A DNA stretch of 64,000 nt, taken from positions 1-64,000 of the forward strand of contig DATBZS010000084.1 of the NCBI GenBank assembly GCA_036513075.1, written 5' to 3'. The stretch's first letter is position 1; every line of letters begins with the position of its first letter. Positions 1 to 7,390 of this stretch are shown here, in pieces. Below the pieces are notes generated by a model. The model was not told the origin of the DNA. It made no database searches and saw only the letters and a program-made list of their open reading frames with translations. Source of the DNA: Bog-756 sp036513075 (GTDB lineage: Bacteria > Actinomycetota > Acidimicrobiia > Acidimicrobiales > RAAP-2). Made by a program: the position numbers and the translations under genes.

Positions 1-3
1 CCC

Positions 4-210
4 ATGGACCACTGCGACGAGTGCGGGTTCACCTATGCCGACCACGGCCCCGCCACCCTCGCGGCGGAGATCGCCGGCAACGGCGTCCGGTATTCGATTG
101 TCTTGAACGATGCAGCCGTCGACGAGACCCGCCTCAACGCCCGCCCAACCCTCGATGTCTGGTCCCCGGTCCGAGTTACGGGTGCCACCATCCGCGATGT
201 AGTCCCATGA
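4..210 (+). pseudogene. Decayed N-terminal fragment of a DinB-like protein
   Basis: The 68-residue frame starts with the CDECGF motif (residues 4-9) and has RPTLDVWSP at 47-55, both typical of the N-terminus of DinB-superfamily proteins of actinobacteria (bacillithiol/mycothiol-dependent enzyme fold). The family then continues with a segment like EYGCHIRDVL. Here that segment reads in another frame (YGCH is visible one base off), the frame returns for IRDV, and translation stops at once. Family members are usually about 170 residues, so this is a broken remnant. No continuation is seen before the next gene at 255. It lies on the element that ends near 5.65 kb. Confidence 0.6.
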
Positions 211-254
211 TCTAGCCTTGGGCGGTTGTTCATACAGCCAGAGAAGGGGATTCG

Positions 255-2279
255 TTGGAGGTTCGTGACGGTCGTTCGGAGGACCTCCCGAACGTGCTCA
301 GGTTGTTGAAGCAGGCGAAGGGAACCGTCGGTTTCCTCACCGACGAGGCAGTCGAGCAACGGATCTTGAAAGGAACGCTGCTTGTCGCGCTAGTCGAGGA
401 GGAGATCATCGGCTACCTCCTTTACGATCTTCCCGCAGACACTGTCACGATTCGCCAACTAGTGGTCACGAGCAAGGTCCGTGACACCGGAGCGGCAAGA
501 GCGATGGTCGAAGAACTCGTCTCCCGCTACCAGACCCTTCGTCGAGATATCAGGCTCACGTGTCGCCGCGACTACGAGGCGAATGAGGTGTGGCATCGTC
601 TTGGGTTCTCGCCTCGAAGTGAGCGCCGAGGGCGGGGCAAGACCGGCAAGGTTCTGACGCTATGGTCCCGATCGTTCGGACGACCCGACTTGTTCAGTCT
701 GGCCCGAGAAACGGATGGCCGGCCCATCGCGGCTCTTGATACAAACTTGCTGATCCGAGGCTCCGACCTGGATCCTGAGGTCGTTGAACATCTTCTGTCT
801 GACTGGGTCAGGGCGGAGGTCATGTTCGGTTTCATCGACCATTCGTTAGTCGAGATCAATGGAAAGGAGGAAGGAGAGGTCCGCCGGCGCCATATCCACT
901 ATGCGAGCGGGTTCGAGGATCTCCGGTACCCCTCAGACATCGCAGAGACGCTTCGATCTGCGGTTCTCGATGCCCTCGGACCCGCTGCATCACCGCACAT
1001 AGACGACATCCTCCTGGCCACGCGGGCGGCGGCGGCCGGCGCCCGATGGTTTGTGACGGAAGACATTCCATTCCGCGTTAGGTGTGCCGTCGTTCTAAAG
1101 AACATCGCAGATATCGACCTCATCTCGATTTCAGAGATGGTCATGGCAGCCGACCTGCTGGTGCGAGGAGAGCTGTACCAAGGGCGACATCTTCAGGGCA
1201 CCGACATCGAAGTCCGAGAGGTCACCACTGGCGATCTCGATGACATTGCCCGCATCTTCTTGAATCAAAGGGCGGGCGAGACCCTGAAAGTCTGGCGCAA
1301 GTATCTCCACTCGTTGGCGACCGACGTTGCCCGCACCCACCTGTACCTATTCTGTGACAACGGTGATCCAGTCGCTCTCGGAGCAGTCACGCTGGGCGAC
1401 ATCCTCGACGTTCCAGTTTGTCGGGTTCGCCGTGGGCGTGAGGAACCGACAATGGCCCGCCAACTACTCGGCTGGCTTCGAGATCAATGCCTGGAGATGG
1501 GCGCCTCAGCGATTCAGATCACCGACGAACACTCAGGTCAATGGATCGATAGCCGCTGCGCCGCCGAAGGATTCCTGCCAGATCAGCGGCCGACCGCCGT
1601 ACCGATGAGAGGCGCAATCACCATCGCGGGCGTGGGTGCCGTCCTCGCCGCTCCGCCGTTGGGGACGAGGCTCAACCCCAAGCATGCGGAGGCACTAGTC
1701 CAGTTGACGCCGAGTCCGGCTGCGGCGCACTCCGTCGAGAGCGTATTTCATCCTGTGATTGTGACCGGCGCCGGTCTACCCACCATCCGAGTGCCTATCA
1801 TTCTGAACTACGCCATTGAACTATTCGACCACGCATTGAGCGAAGGCCGGCTCTGGGGACGAGAGAGATCGGTGGCTCTCCGACGCGAGCATGTCTACTT
1901 CCGTACTCCTACGGTCCCGTCCTTACTCACTGCGCCCGCACGGCTTCTATGGCAGGTGACAGGTGACAGGCGATACGGCGGCGGCACGCTCCGAGCCTGG
2001 TCACTTCTCGACGAGACAGTGATCGGTGACGTCGACCAGCTCATCAGCCGATTCTCGCACCTTGGCGTGTTGGATCGAATAGAGATACTCAGAATGGCGA
2101 GAGCGGGCAGGGTGATGGCCCTTCGTTTCTCTCACACGACCGTTTTCCCTAGGCCAATCAGCCTCGCTGAGTACCGTGACGTCATGGCTGAACTCGAACC
2201 GGGCGTAGGAATCGCCAGCGTGGGTCCGCAACCGGTATCCGAACAGGTGTTCGTGCGGCTCGCTACTGTAGCGACATGA
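255..2279 (+). CDS. Four-domain GNAT-PIN-GNAT-PUA-like protein
   Basis: The 674-residue product reads as four modules. Residues 1-137 are a GNAT acetyltransferase with an acetyl-CoA loop VRDTGAA (75-81). Residues 157-280 are a PIN nuclease domain with acidic residues D162 (in LDTN), E200, D250/D251 and D270 (in VTED). Residues 316-455 are a second, more divergent GNAT-like domain. About 510-674 form a PUA/EVE-like RNA-binding fold (LLWQVTGD, then GGGTLRAWSLLDE and VMALRFS). The start is TTG, chosen because GAGAAGGGGA lies just upstream. It overlaps the downstream ASCH gene by 4 bases (ATGA), so the two are probably translated together. Substrate and role are unknown. Acetyltransferase, RNase and RNA-reader modules together suggest action on RNA or tRNA; that is inference. 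Confidence 0.8.
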   Translation: MEVRDGRSEDLPNVLRLLKQAKGTVGFLTDEAVEQRILKGTLLVALVEEEIIGYLLYDLPADTVTIRQLVVTSKVRDTGAARAMVEELVSRYQTLRRDIRLTCRRDYEANEVWHRLGFSPRSERRGRGKTGKVLTLWSRSFGRPDLFSLARETDGRPIAALDTNLLIRGSDLDPEVVEHLLSDWVRAEVMFGFIDHSLVEINGKEEGEVRRRHIHYASGFEDLRYPSDIAETLRSAVLDALGPAASPHIDDILLATRAAAAGARWFVTEDIPFRVRCAVVLKNIADIDLISISEMVMAADLLVRGELYQGRHLQGTDIEVREVTTGDLDDIARIFLNQRAGETLKVWRKYLHSLATDVARTHLYLFCDNGDPVALGAVTLGDILDVPVCRVRRGREEPTMARQLLGWLRDQCLEMGASAIQITDEHSGQWIDSRCAAEGFLPDQRPTAVPMRGAITIAGVGAVLAAPPLGTRLNPKHAEALVQLTPSPAAAHSVESVFHPVIVTGAGLPTIRVPIILNYAIELFDHALSEGRLWGRERSVALRREHVYFRTPTVPSLLTAPARLLWQVTGDRRYGGGTLRAWSLLDETVIGDVDQLISRFSHLGVLDRIEILRMARAGRVMALRFSHTTVFPRPISLAEYRDVMAELEPGVGIASVGPQPVSEQVFVRLATVAT

Positions 2280-2761
2280 CGACACCGGTCGTGCTGCTAT
2301 CGGTCCGCTCGCCGCACGTCGAACGACTGCTATCGGGGGCGAAAACGGTCGAGTTCCGCCGGCGCCCATGGAAGGTGCCGGATGGATCGACCGTCATCCT
2401 CTATGAATCGAGGGGCCGGCGAGCGATTGTCGGATCCCTGGTTGTCCAGTCAACGGCCGTCGGTTCTAGGTCAGCAATGTGGGAGTCCCACGGAGCCAGA
2501 TCAGGTCTCACCCGACGTGAATATCGAGAGTACTTCGCCGGTGCCAGAGTCGCCGTGGCAATCAGTGTCATCCGAGTCCGGCAACTCGACGAGCCACTTA
2601 CCCTCGACGAACTCCGCCAACGCGATCCCGCGTTCCATGTGCCACAGAGCTACCGATTCATGGCCAGCGATGAACTGGGCATCGTACTCAATGGCGAACG
2701 GCGATCTCTCCTCCGACAGAGCAGCGACATCGCCCGAGCCAGCCAAGTCAAGTCTGCCTGA
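2276..2761 (+). CDS. ASCH/PUA-like domain protein (COG4933-like)
   Basis: The 161-residue protein opens with LLSVRSPHVERLLSGAKTVE, and G21-x-K23-x-x-E26-x-R28 is the ASCH signature GxKxxExR. ASCH domains have a PUA-like fold that binds RNA or nucleosides; the small ASCH protein YqfB hydrolyses N4-acetylcytidine. The start codon overlaps the stop of the GNAT-PIN gene (ATGA), indicating a functional pair. The C-terminal part (about 100-160) resembles the helical tail of PUA-like regulators. It could be a reader of modified RNA, a hydrolase that reverses an acetylation, or a regulator. The sequence alone does not decide. Its 3' end overlaps the convergent gene at 2748 by 14 bases. Confidence 0.75.
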   Translation: MTTPVVLLSVRSPHVERLLSGAKTVEFRRRPWKVPDGSTVILYESRGRRAIVGSLVVQSTAVGSRSAMWESHGARSGLTRREYREYFAGARVAVAISVIRVRQLDEPLTLDELRQRDPAFHVPQSYRFMASDELGIVLNGERRSLLRQSSDIARASQVKSA

Positions 2762-3023
2762 GCTGTTGTTCTGAAGTTCCTCGTGGCCTCGGCTCTCCTG
2801 ACGCCTCGAACTTCACCAGTGGGTAGATGTGCGCGACTTCCTGAACTGCAGCCCGGATCGCACCGTCGCGGTCGAAGGCATGGGCTTCAACGGTGACGAC
2901 GATGCGCCGCTCGTCCCCATGGAACCGGAGCACGCGGTTCGCTGACCGCTGGACGCTAGAGAGGAATCGCTCAGCCTGGTCGTCGAGTGGATGTTGGACG
3001 ATCACGTCGACCTCGAAGTGCAT
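2748..3023 (-). CDS. Small hypothetical protein
   Basis: A 91-residue protein that I do not recognise. The first 70 residues alternate strands and helices (FEVDVIVQHP, a helix about 15-28, RIVVTVEAHA, a helix about 52-65, YPLVKFEAS), consistent with a small alpha/beta sandwich of the ferredoxin-like kind. The last 20 residues are polar and probably disordered. ATG start at 3023. It converges on the ASCH gene with a short overlap. Third-position GC bias matches real genes nearby, but there is no clear Shine-Dalgarno sequence, so existence is likely rather than certain. Confidence 0.5.
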   Translation of the reverse strand: MHFEVDVIVQHPLDDQAERFLSSVQRSANRVLRFHGDERRIVVTVEAHAFDRDGAIRAAVQEVAHIYPLVKFEASGEPRPRGTSEQQLRQT

Positions 3024-3351
3024 CGGCCGACCGTAGCGAACATATGTTCGTACTGCAATCGCCCTGGACTACGGCCCAAGGTGAGCAAAGGGTATCTCGG
3101 CCCGTACAGTGAGTGGCCGCCCATGTCGATGGACGGGGCACGGGCCGATCACCCCGCGAGCATGACTAGTCCGATGCCCCCTCGATCACTCAGCAGATGT
3201 GTACGTGGGGGCATCGCCGCGTCAGGTGACGCGTACAGATTCCGCACATGGGTCCCATCGAGCAGGAGGTCCTGCCACCCGATACTCCGGGGCGGAACTA
3301 TCACTGAACCTGTACCAATCATGCCGAGCGCGTGGTGAGATCAATGTCAGG
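3024..3351. other. Intergenic stretch, nothing recognised
   Basis: About 330 bases between the small minus-strand gene and the lipoprotein gene. Overlapping short frames on both strands have no recognisable motif and no ribosome binding site. Composition is less GC-rich than the neighbouring genes. I see no repeat or RNA gene here. Confidence 0.4.
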
Positions 3352-3882
3352 TCAGCCGTCAGGCGTTGCTGCCGGAAGCCCGAGGTCATGTCTGACCAAG
3401 GCGACGGCTGACTTGGTCGATGCGAGGTCGCGCTGGAGTGTGGCCGTCCACCCGGACGCATCGAGGAGGTTCACGGATGACAGGCCCTGAAGATCCCCGC
3501 TGACCGCACCCATGTCGCCGATGAGCGTGTGAACGTCGGCGACGGCGTCGGCCGGCCATGGATCATTCGTCAATGTCGTATTGAGAGTCTGCAGCGCGGT
3601 GATAGCTGGCTGAGCATCGGCCTCGGCCTCGGCGTTCGTGGTGCTGCTCGTCCAGCCGTTGGCCGTGTTAGAGAATGCCGTCAATGCCGTGTTCGCGGGC
3701 GCGACCGCTGCCAGATAAGCGGCACCTGCGGCAGCAATGGAGATCGTCGTCGATGTCGTGGTTCGAGGAACCGTAACGGTTGTTGTCGTGACTGCCGGTT
3801 GGCTTGAACCACTGGACGAGCAGGCTGCCAAGGTCATGGCAACAAGCGTGATCAGCGCTATCGCCCCGTACCTGATCCGCAT
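3352..3882 (-). CDS. Putative lipoprotein
   Basis: From the ATG at 3882 the 176-residue product begins MRIRYGAIALITLVAMTLAAC, a textbook lipoprotein signal: two Arg, a hydrophobic stretch, then the lipobox LAAC with Cys21 as the lipidated residue. A Ser/Thr-rich linker follows (TTTTVTVPRTTTSTT), then an all-helical, Ala-rich domain with Trp and Leu spaced in helices, ending in HDLGLPAATPDG. The longer frame from a TTG at 3915 would put 11 charged residues before the signal, so the ATG is preferred. No family is recognised; similar small Ser/Thr-linker lipoproteins are common on actinobacterial elements. Confidence 0.7.
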   Translation of the reverse strand: MRIRYGAIALITLVAMTLAACSSSGSSQPAVTTTTVTVPRTTTSTTISIAAAGAAYLAAVAPANTALTAFSNTANGWTSSTTNAEAEADAQPAITALQTLNTTLTNDPWPADAVADVHTLIGDMGAVSGDLQGLSSVNLLDASGWTATLQRDLASTKSAVALVRHDLGLPAATPDG

Positions 3883-4053
3883 CTCGCGCCGCCATTTCCG
3901 CTGCCAAGCTGGCAACTTCAGAAACCTACCGCAAGGGTGTTCCTGTTCTCGGCCCGTCGAGTTGAAGGTCCAACCACCCGCTACTCCGGCATCGGCTCGA
4001 ACTCATAGAGCGAACGATCGTTGCCAATGTTCGCAGTCTGTCGTCGGTCGCAA

Positions 4054-5619
4054 TCAAGCGGCGCCAGCAGCCTCCAGGTCGGCCATCGCGTCGGCTTCGG
4101 CCTGGCCCTCATCCAACGCCAACCTCCGCTCCTCGTCCGTCATGTTCTCCCACTCAGCGTCACTTGCCCTGATGTAGAGATCCCACCGCCACATGATCTC
4201 AACCCGGCTGGTGTCGAACTTGTTGCCCCCGCGAACCTTGGCGGGATGGATGACGACCTTGTGGATCGCTCGCCCGAGGGCTTCCCGACGCTCCGGCAAG
4301 GACGCCTTCTCCCACCATGCCTCGATGTCCTCTCGGTTCCCAGGACGCAAGGCCACCTGCCGCAGCGATTCCTCCTCCTCAGCGGAAGTCTTACTTCGCG
4401 TGAGCCCCGCCAAGCGCTCCGTTAGCTCATCGTTCGTCGATCGGAAGGTGTCCTCCGGCAGGCGACCGTCGATGTAGTGATCTCTGGCCAGACGCCTGAG
4501 ACTCGCTTCCGTCTCGACGATGTCCGCTTCGATCTCCGAGACCGATCTTCCCTCTTGCTCGACTGGCCGGAGTCGCGCGCCAGCCATGAAGTCCAAGAAC
4601 TTGTTAGTGACGTACGTATCGGTACTTGATCTCGACGCCGATGGGCCTCCACATGCCCGACTGCCAGGACGCTTGCCGCACTTGTATCGCTTGAACGATG
4701 TGCGTCCTGGGGGATCGCCAGAACCGGCGCCCATGTTGACTCCGCAGACTCCGCACTGGACAAGACCGCTCAGGAGGTGTCGTCGCGTACTGATGCCGCC
4801 GTGCCCCCCGGGACGTGCGTCGATGACTGTTCTGACTTCCAGCCATCGCTCTTCACTGATAATCGGCTCCCAGTCGCCCGGAATGGTCTGGCCCTTGTGG
4901 ACCCGAAGCGCGGCGATTCTCGGAGAACAGACCATCTGTCGCACCGTCGCACCATTCCACTCGTTGCCGGCAGACGTGCGGAGTCCGGCTCCGTTGAGGT
5001 CGTAAGCCACCTGGCGCAGTGACTTCCCACCGATGATGTCGCTGACGACTGACCGAACTACCGCCGCCTCTGCATCATTGATGGTCGAATCGCTGGTCAA
5101 GGTGCGGCGAGAGTCGCTGGTGGCAGCCTGCCCGTACCCGAACTGACGATGTCCTCCCGAGTGCATTTGACCCTGTTGGGCCTTCACCGTCTGAGCGGAC
5201 TTCACTCGCTCGGAGGTCTGCTCAGACTCCAGCTGAGCAAGCGCAGCGATCATCGTGTAGATCATCTGCCCACCAGGCGTCGTCGTGTCCAGATTCATGT
5301 CCGCAACGACAAGTGCACATCCTTGCTCCTTCAGGAAGTCGGACAAGTCGAGTAGGTCTCGGACGCGCCTTCCCAACCTGGTCAACGAGTAGGCCATAAC
5401 AACGTCCACTTCACCCCTCCGCACCGACTCCTTCAGTGCCTCCCAGCCAGGACGCTTCGCTCCGAGCCTCCATGCCGAAGCGTCCCTGTCCGTGAAACGG
5501 GCAACCACGTCGAACTCCCTGGCTTCAGCAAGTGCTCGACAGATGGCTTCTTGGCGGTCAGGTGACCAGGAGTCGTGATCTGGGTCGCGGCTGATCCGCG
5601 TGTAGATGGCTGCTTTCAT
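4054..5619 (-). CDS. Large serine recombinase (integrase)
   Basis: The 521-residue protein has the full layout of a large serine integrase. An N-terminal resolvase domain has the nucleophile in YTRIS (Ser10), the arginine motif YSLTRLGRR (about 95-103) and the LESEQTSERVKSA helix (about 152-164). A recombinase DNA-binding domain follows (GGKSLRQVAYDLN, about 200-212), then a zinc ribbon QCGVCG...YKCG...ACGG (about 290-325) and a long charged coiled coil (about 355-425). Such enzymes join attP and attB in one direction, without a host factor, to insert phages and integrative elements. Its start codon lies 26 bases from the truncated end of the VirB4-type gene at 5646, the expected position next to an attachment junction. 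No stop or frameshift interrupts it, so it may be active. Confidence 0.93.
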   Translation of the reverse strand: MKAAIYTRISRDPDHDSWSPDRQEAICRALAEAREFDVVARFTDRDASAWRLGAKRPGWEALKESVRRGEVDVVMAYSLTRLGRRVRDLLDLSDFLKEQGCALVVADMNLDTTTPGGQMIYTMIAALAQLESEQTSERVKSAQTVKAQQGQMHSGGHRQFGYGQAATSDSRRTLTSDSTINDAEAAVVRSVVSDIIGGKSLRQVAYDLNGAGLRTSAGNEWNGATVRQMVCSPRIAALRVHKGQTIPGDWEPIISEERWLEVRTVIDARPGGHGGISTRRHLLSGLVQCGVCGVNMGAGSGDPPGRTSFKRYKCGKRPGSRACGGPSASRSSTDTYVTNKFLDFMAGARLRPVEQEGRSVSEIEADIVETEASLRRLARDHYIDGRLPEDTFRSTNDELTERLAGLTRSKTSAEEEESLRQVALRPGNREDIEAWWEKASLPERREALGRAIHKVVIHPAKVRGGNKFDTSRVEIMWRWDLYIRASDAEWENMTDEERRLALDEGQAEADAMADLEAAGAA

Positions 5620-5660
5620 TCCCGCCAGTCTATGGGCTACTGTCCCTACATAATACTGGG
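5620..5660. other. Probable attachment-site junction of the integrated element
   Basis: Between the recombinase start (5619) and the coherent VirB4-like reading frame (homologous up to about 5660) the sequence changes from element to chromosomal gene. The ATPase frame ends in TKPSIM then TAG, where relatives continue into the Walker A P-loop. The crossover core should lie in this interval. The partner junction and the 3' part of the ATPase gene are expected left of the window, so the core cannot be fixed here. Confidence 0.65.
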
Positions 5661-5855
5661 TTTCGTCACCACGCCGGCCCGGTAAAGGACGAACGGGTCG
5701 TAGACGAACGAGCCACCCAGCACGTCACGGCCGATCAGCACACCCGCGTGTCCGAGGCCGGCCTCGGCCACCAGCGGATAGGCGGCACACAGATGGCGGG
5801 TGGTGGCCACGTGGGCGGGCAGGCCGGGCGGGAGTCGGGGGGACGTCAGGTTCAC
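5646..5855 (-). pseudogene. 5' fragment of a VirB4/TraC-type secretion ATPase gene, cut by integration
   Basis: The frame starts at GTG 5855, overlapping the stop of the upstream SCO6880-like gene by GTGA. It encodes 69 residues including HVATTRHLCAAYPLVAEAGL and IGRDVLGGSFVYDPFVLY. This matches the N-terminal segment of the actinobacterial VirB4/TraC-like ATPases that follow SCO6880-family genes, where IGRDxxGGSFxYDPFxLY lies just before the nucleotide-binding P-loop. The frame ends at TAG right where the P-loop should start. The remaining 400 or more residues are missing, replaced by the recombinase gene. The truncated product cannot hydrolyse ATP. Excision of the element might restore the gene. 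Confidence 0.75.
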
Positions 5856-7390
5856 GAGAGGCCCCGGCCGAGCGGCAGCAGGCACAACAGGGCAACATCT
5901 TGTTGGCCGTAGAGCCGCCGGACCTCCAGTCGGGCCTGGCCGGCCGCCTGCTCGAGGGCGGCGCAAGCGGCCTCCAGCTCGGCCGGGGTGTCAGCCGTCA
6001 CCCCCAGGTAGCCGGAGTACCGGAATTGAGCGTGACCGTCGGCCAGCTCGACGTCACGCTCGTCGACGCTCTGCCGTTCGCGGGTGTGCCGGGCCGAGGT
6101 GAGGAAGCCGTTCCGCCGGCGGAGTTCGCCGTCGGCCAGACCAGCCGTACGGGCCTGGGCCACCTGGCGGGCCGCCCGGGCCGGATCGACGGGCTCCATG
6201 ACCACCGATAGGGTCCGCCGCAACGGGGCGAAGAGCAGTGGTCCGAGGAAGTCGGGCTGGACGTCGACCCGGGGCCACTCAGCCACCCAGTAGGTCGCAT
6301 GCCACGCGCCGTCGGTGCGCACCACATCCCACCCCGCCTCGATGCCCATCGGCCACGGGACGCCACCGGCCACGCTTCCACTGATCACACCACCGGCTGG
6401 TGCCCCGGATCCATCAGGGGCAGGGCCGAGCGCCTCAGTCAGCACGGAGGACAGTCCGGCCCGATCGAGGACCCGGTCGACCCCGATGTCCACACCCTCG
6501 AGCGTCGTGCGCACGGCGGCCACCTCGCGGGCGAGCACGTCGAGTGCACCGGTCAATCCTCCGCCCGCCGTGCGGACGGCCCGGGCCGAGCGACCCCGGT
6601 GGACGCTGACCGCCACCAGGACCCGATGGCGGCGGGTAACCGGCGATGACTCGGCGAGCAGGGCGCGGTAGGACTGTGCGGCCGGCGCATCGTCGGCCAG
6701 TACTCCGTGGTTGTCGAGGTGGCTGCGCACCGCGCTTCCGTCGTCAGGCAGGCAAGTCTCCACCCACTGCAGCCGGTGGACCGCCGAGCCTTCGCGGGCC
6801 AGCGACGCCAGGACCCGTGCCCATGCGGCCACCCGGCCGTCCTGCTCCATCGGTCCGAGCAGGGCGAAGCTGTGACCGAGCAGGGCAAGCACCGCGGTGA
6901 CGGTGCGGGCCCGGTCGTCGACGATGACCCCGGTGCCCGATCCGGCATCGTCGACCCCGCCGGATGCAGCGAGGTGCAACCCCTCGAAGACCGATGTAGG
7001 CGCGTCTGGCGGCGGCTCGCCTTCCTGGCTCCGGATCGAACCGGTCCGGCCGTCGACAGCCACTGTGGCGCCGGTCGACGGGCCAGAGGCCACCTGGACA
7101 CGGTGGCCGGTGGCTCCAGCCCATCCCCATCGGACCACGACGGGGAGCCACTGCTCACCGGTCCGCCCGGCGATCGGCCAGAAAGCTGTGACCACACCGG
7201 CTCCGACCAACAGGACGGCGATCACGACCCCGCCGAGCGAAGGTCGGCTCCGCACCGACAGTACGGCCAGCACGAGGCCAGCGGCAACGGCGCCGACCTG
7301 GCCGGCCCGCCACCCGGCGATCACCCCGCGCCGTTCGAGCGGCGGAAATCGGTACCGGACCCGGACGACCGGACGTGCCTCCTCCCTCAT
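5852..7390 (-). CDS. SCO6880-family (PrgI-like) type IV secretion membrane protein
   Basis: The 512-residue protein has two membrane segments near the N-terminus (about 32-47 and 53-70, VAAGLVLAVLSV and GVVIAVLLVGAGVVTAF) after a short basic region with FPPLERRG. A large cytoplasmic domain follows with TVAVDGRTG, a long helical part and GYLGVTADTPAELEAACAALE near the C-terminus. This is the SCO6880 family that precedes the VirB4-type ATPase in actinobacterial conjugation-like clusters (VirB3/PrgI-like). It overlaps the upstream TrbL-like gene by ATGA and the downstream ATPase fragment by GTGA, so all belong to one operon. No damage is visible, although its ATPase partner is broken. Confidence 0.75.
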   Translation of the reverse strand: MREEARPVVRVRYRFPPLERRGVIAGWRAGQVGAVAAGLVLAVLSVRSRPSLGGVVIAVLLVGAGVVTAFWPIAGRTGEQWLPVVVRWGWAGATGHRVQVASGPSTGATVAVDGRTGSIRSQEGEPPPDAPTSVFEGLHLAASGGVDDAGSGTGVIVDDRARTVTAVLALLGHSFALLGPMEQDGRVAAWARVLASLAREGSAVHRLQWVETCLPDDGSAVRSHLDNHGVLADDAPAAQSYRALLAESSPVTRRHRVLVAVSVHRGRSARAVRTAGGGLTGALDVLAREVAAVRTTLEGVDIGVDRVLDRAGLSSVLTEALGPAPDGSGAPAGGVISGSVAGGVPWPMGIEAGWDVVRTDGAWHATYWVAEWPRVDVQPDFLGPLLFAPLRRTLSVVMEPVDPARAARQVAQARTAGLADGELRRRNGFLTSARHTRERQSVDERDVELADGHAQFRYSGYLGVTADTPAELEAACAALEQAAGQARLEVRRLYGQQDVALLCLLPLGRGLS

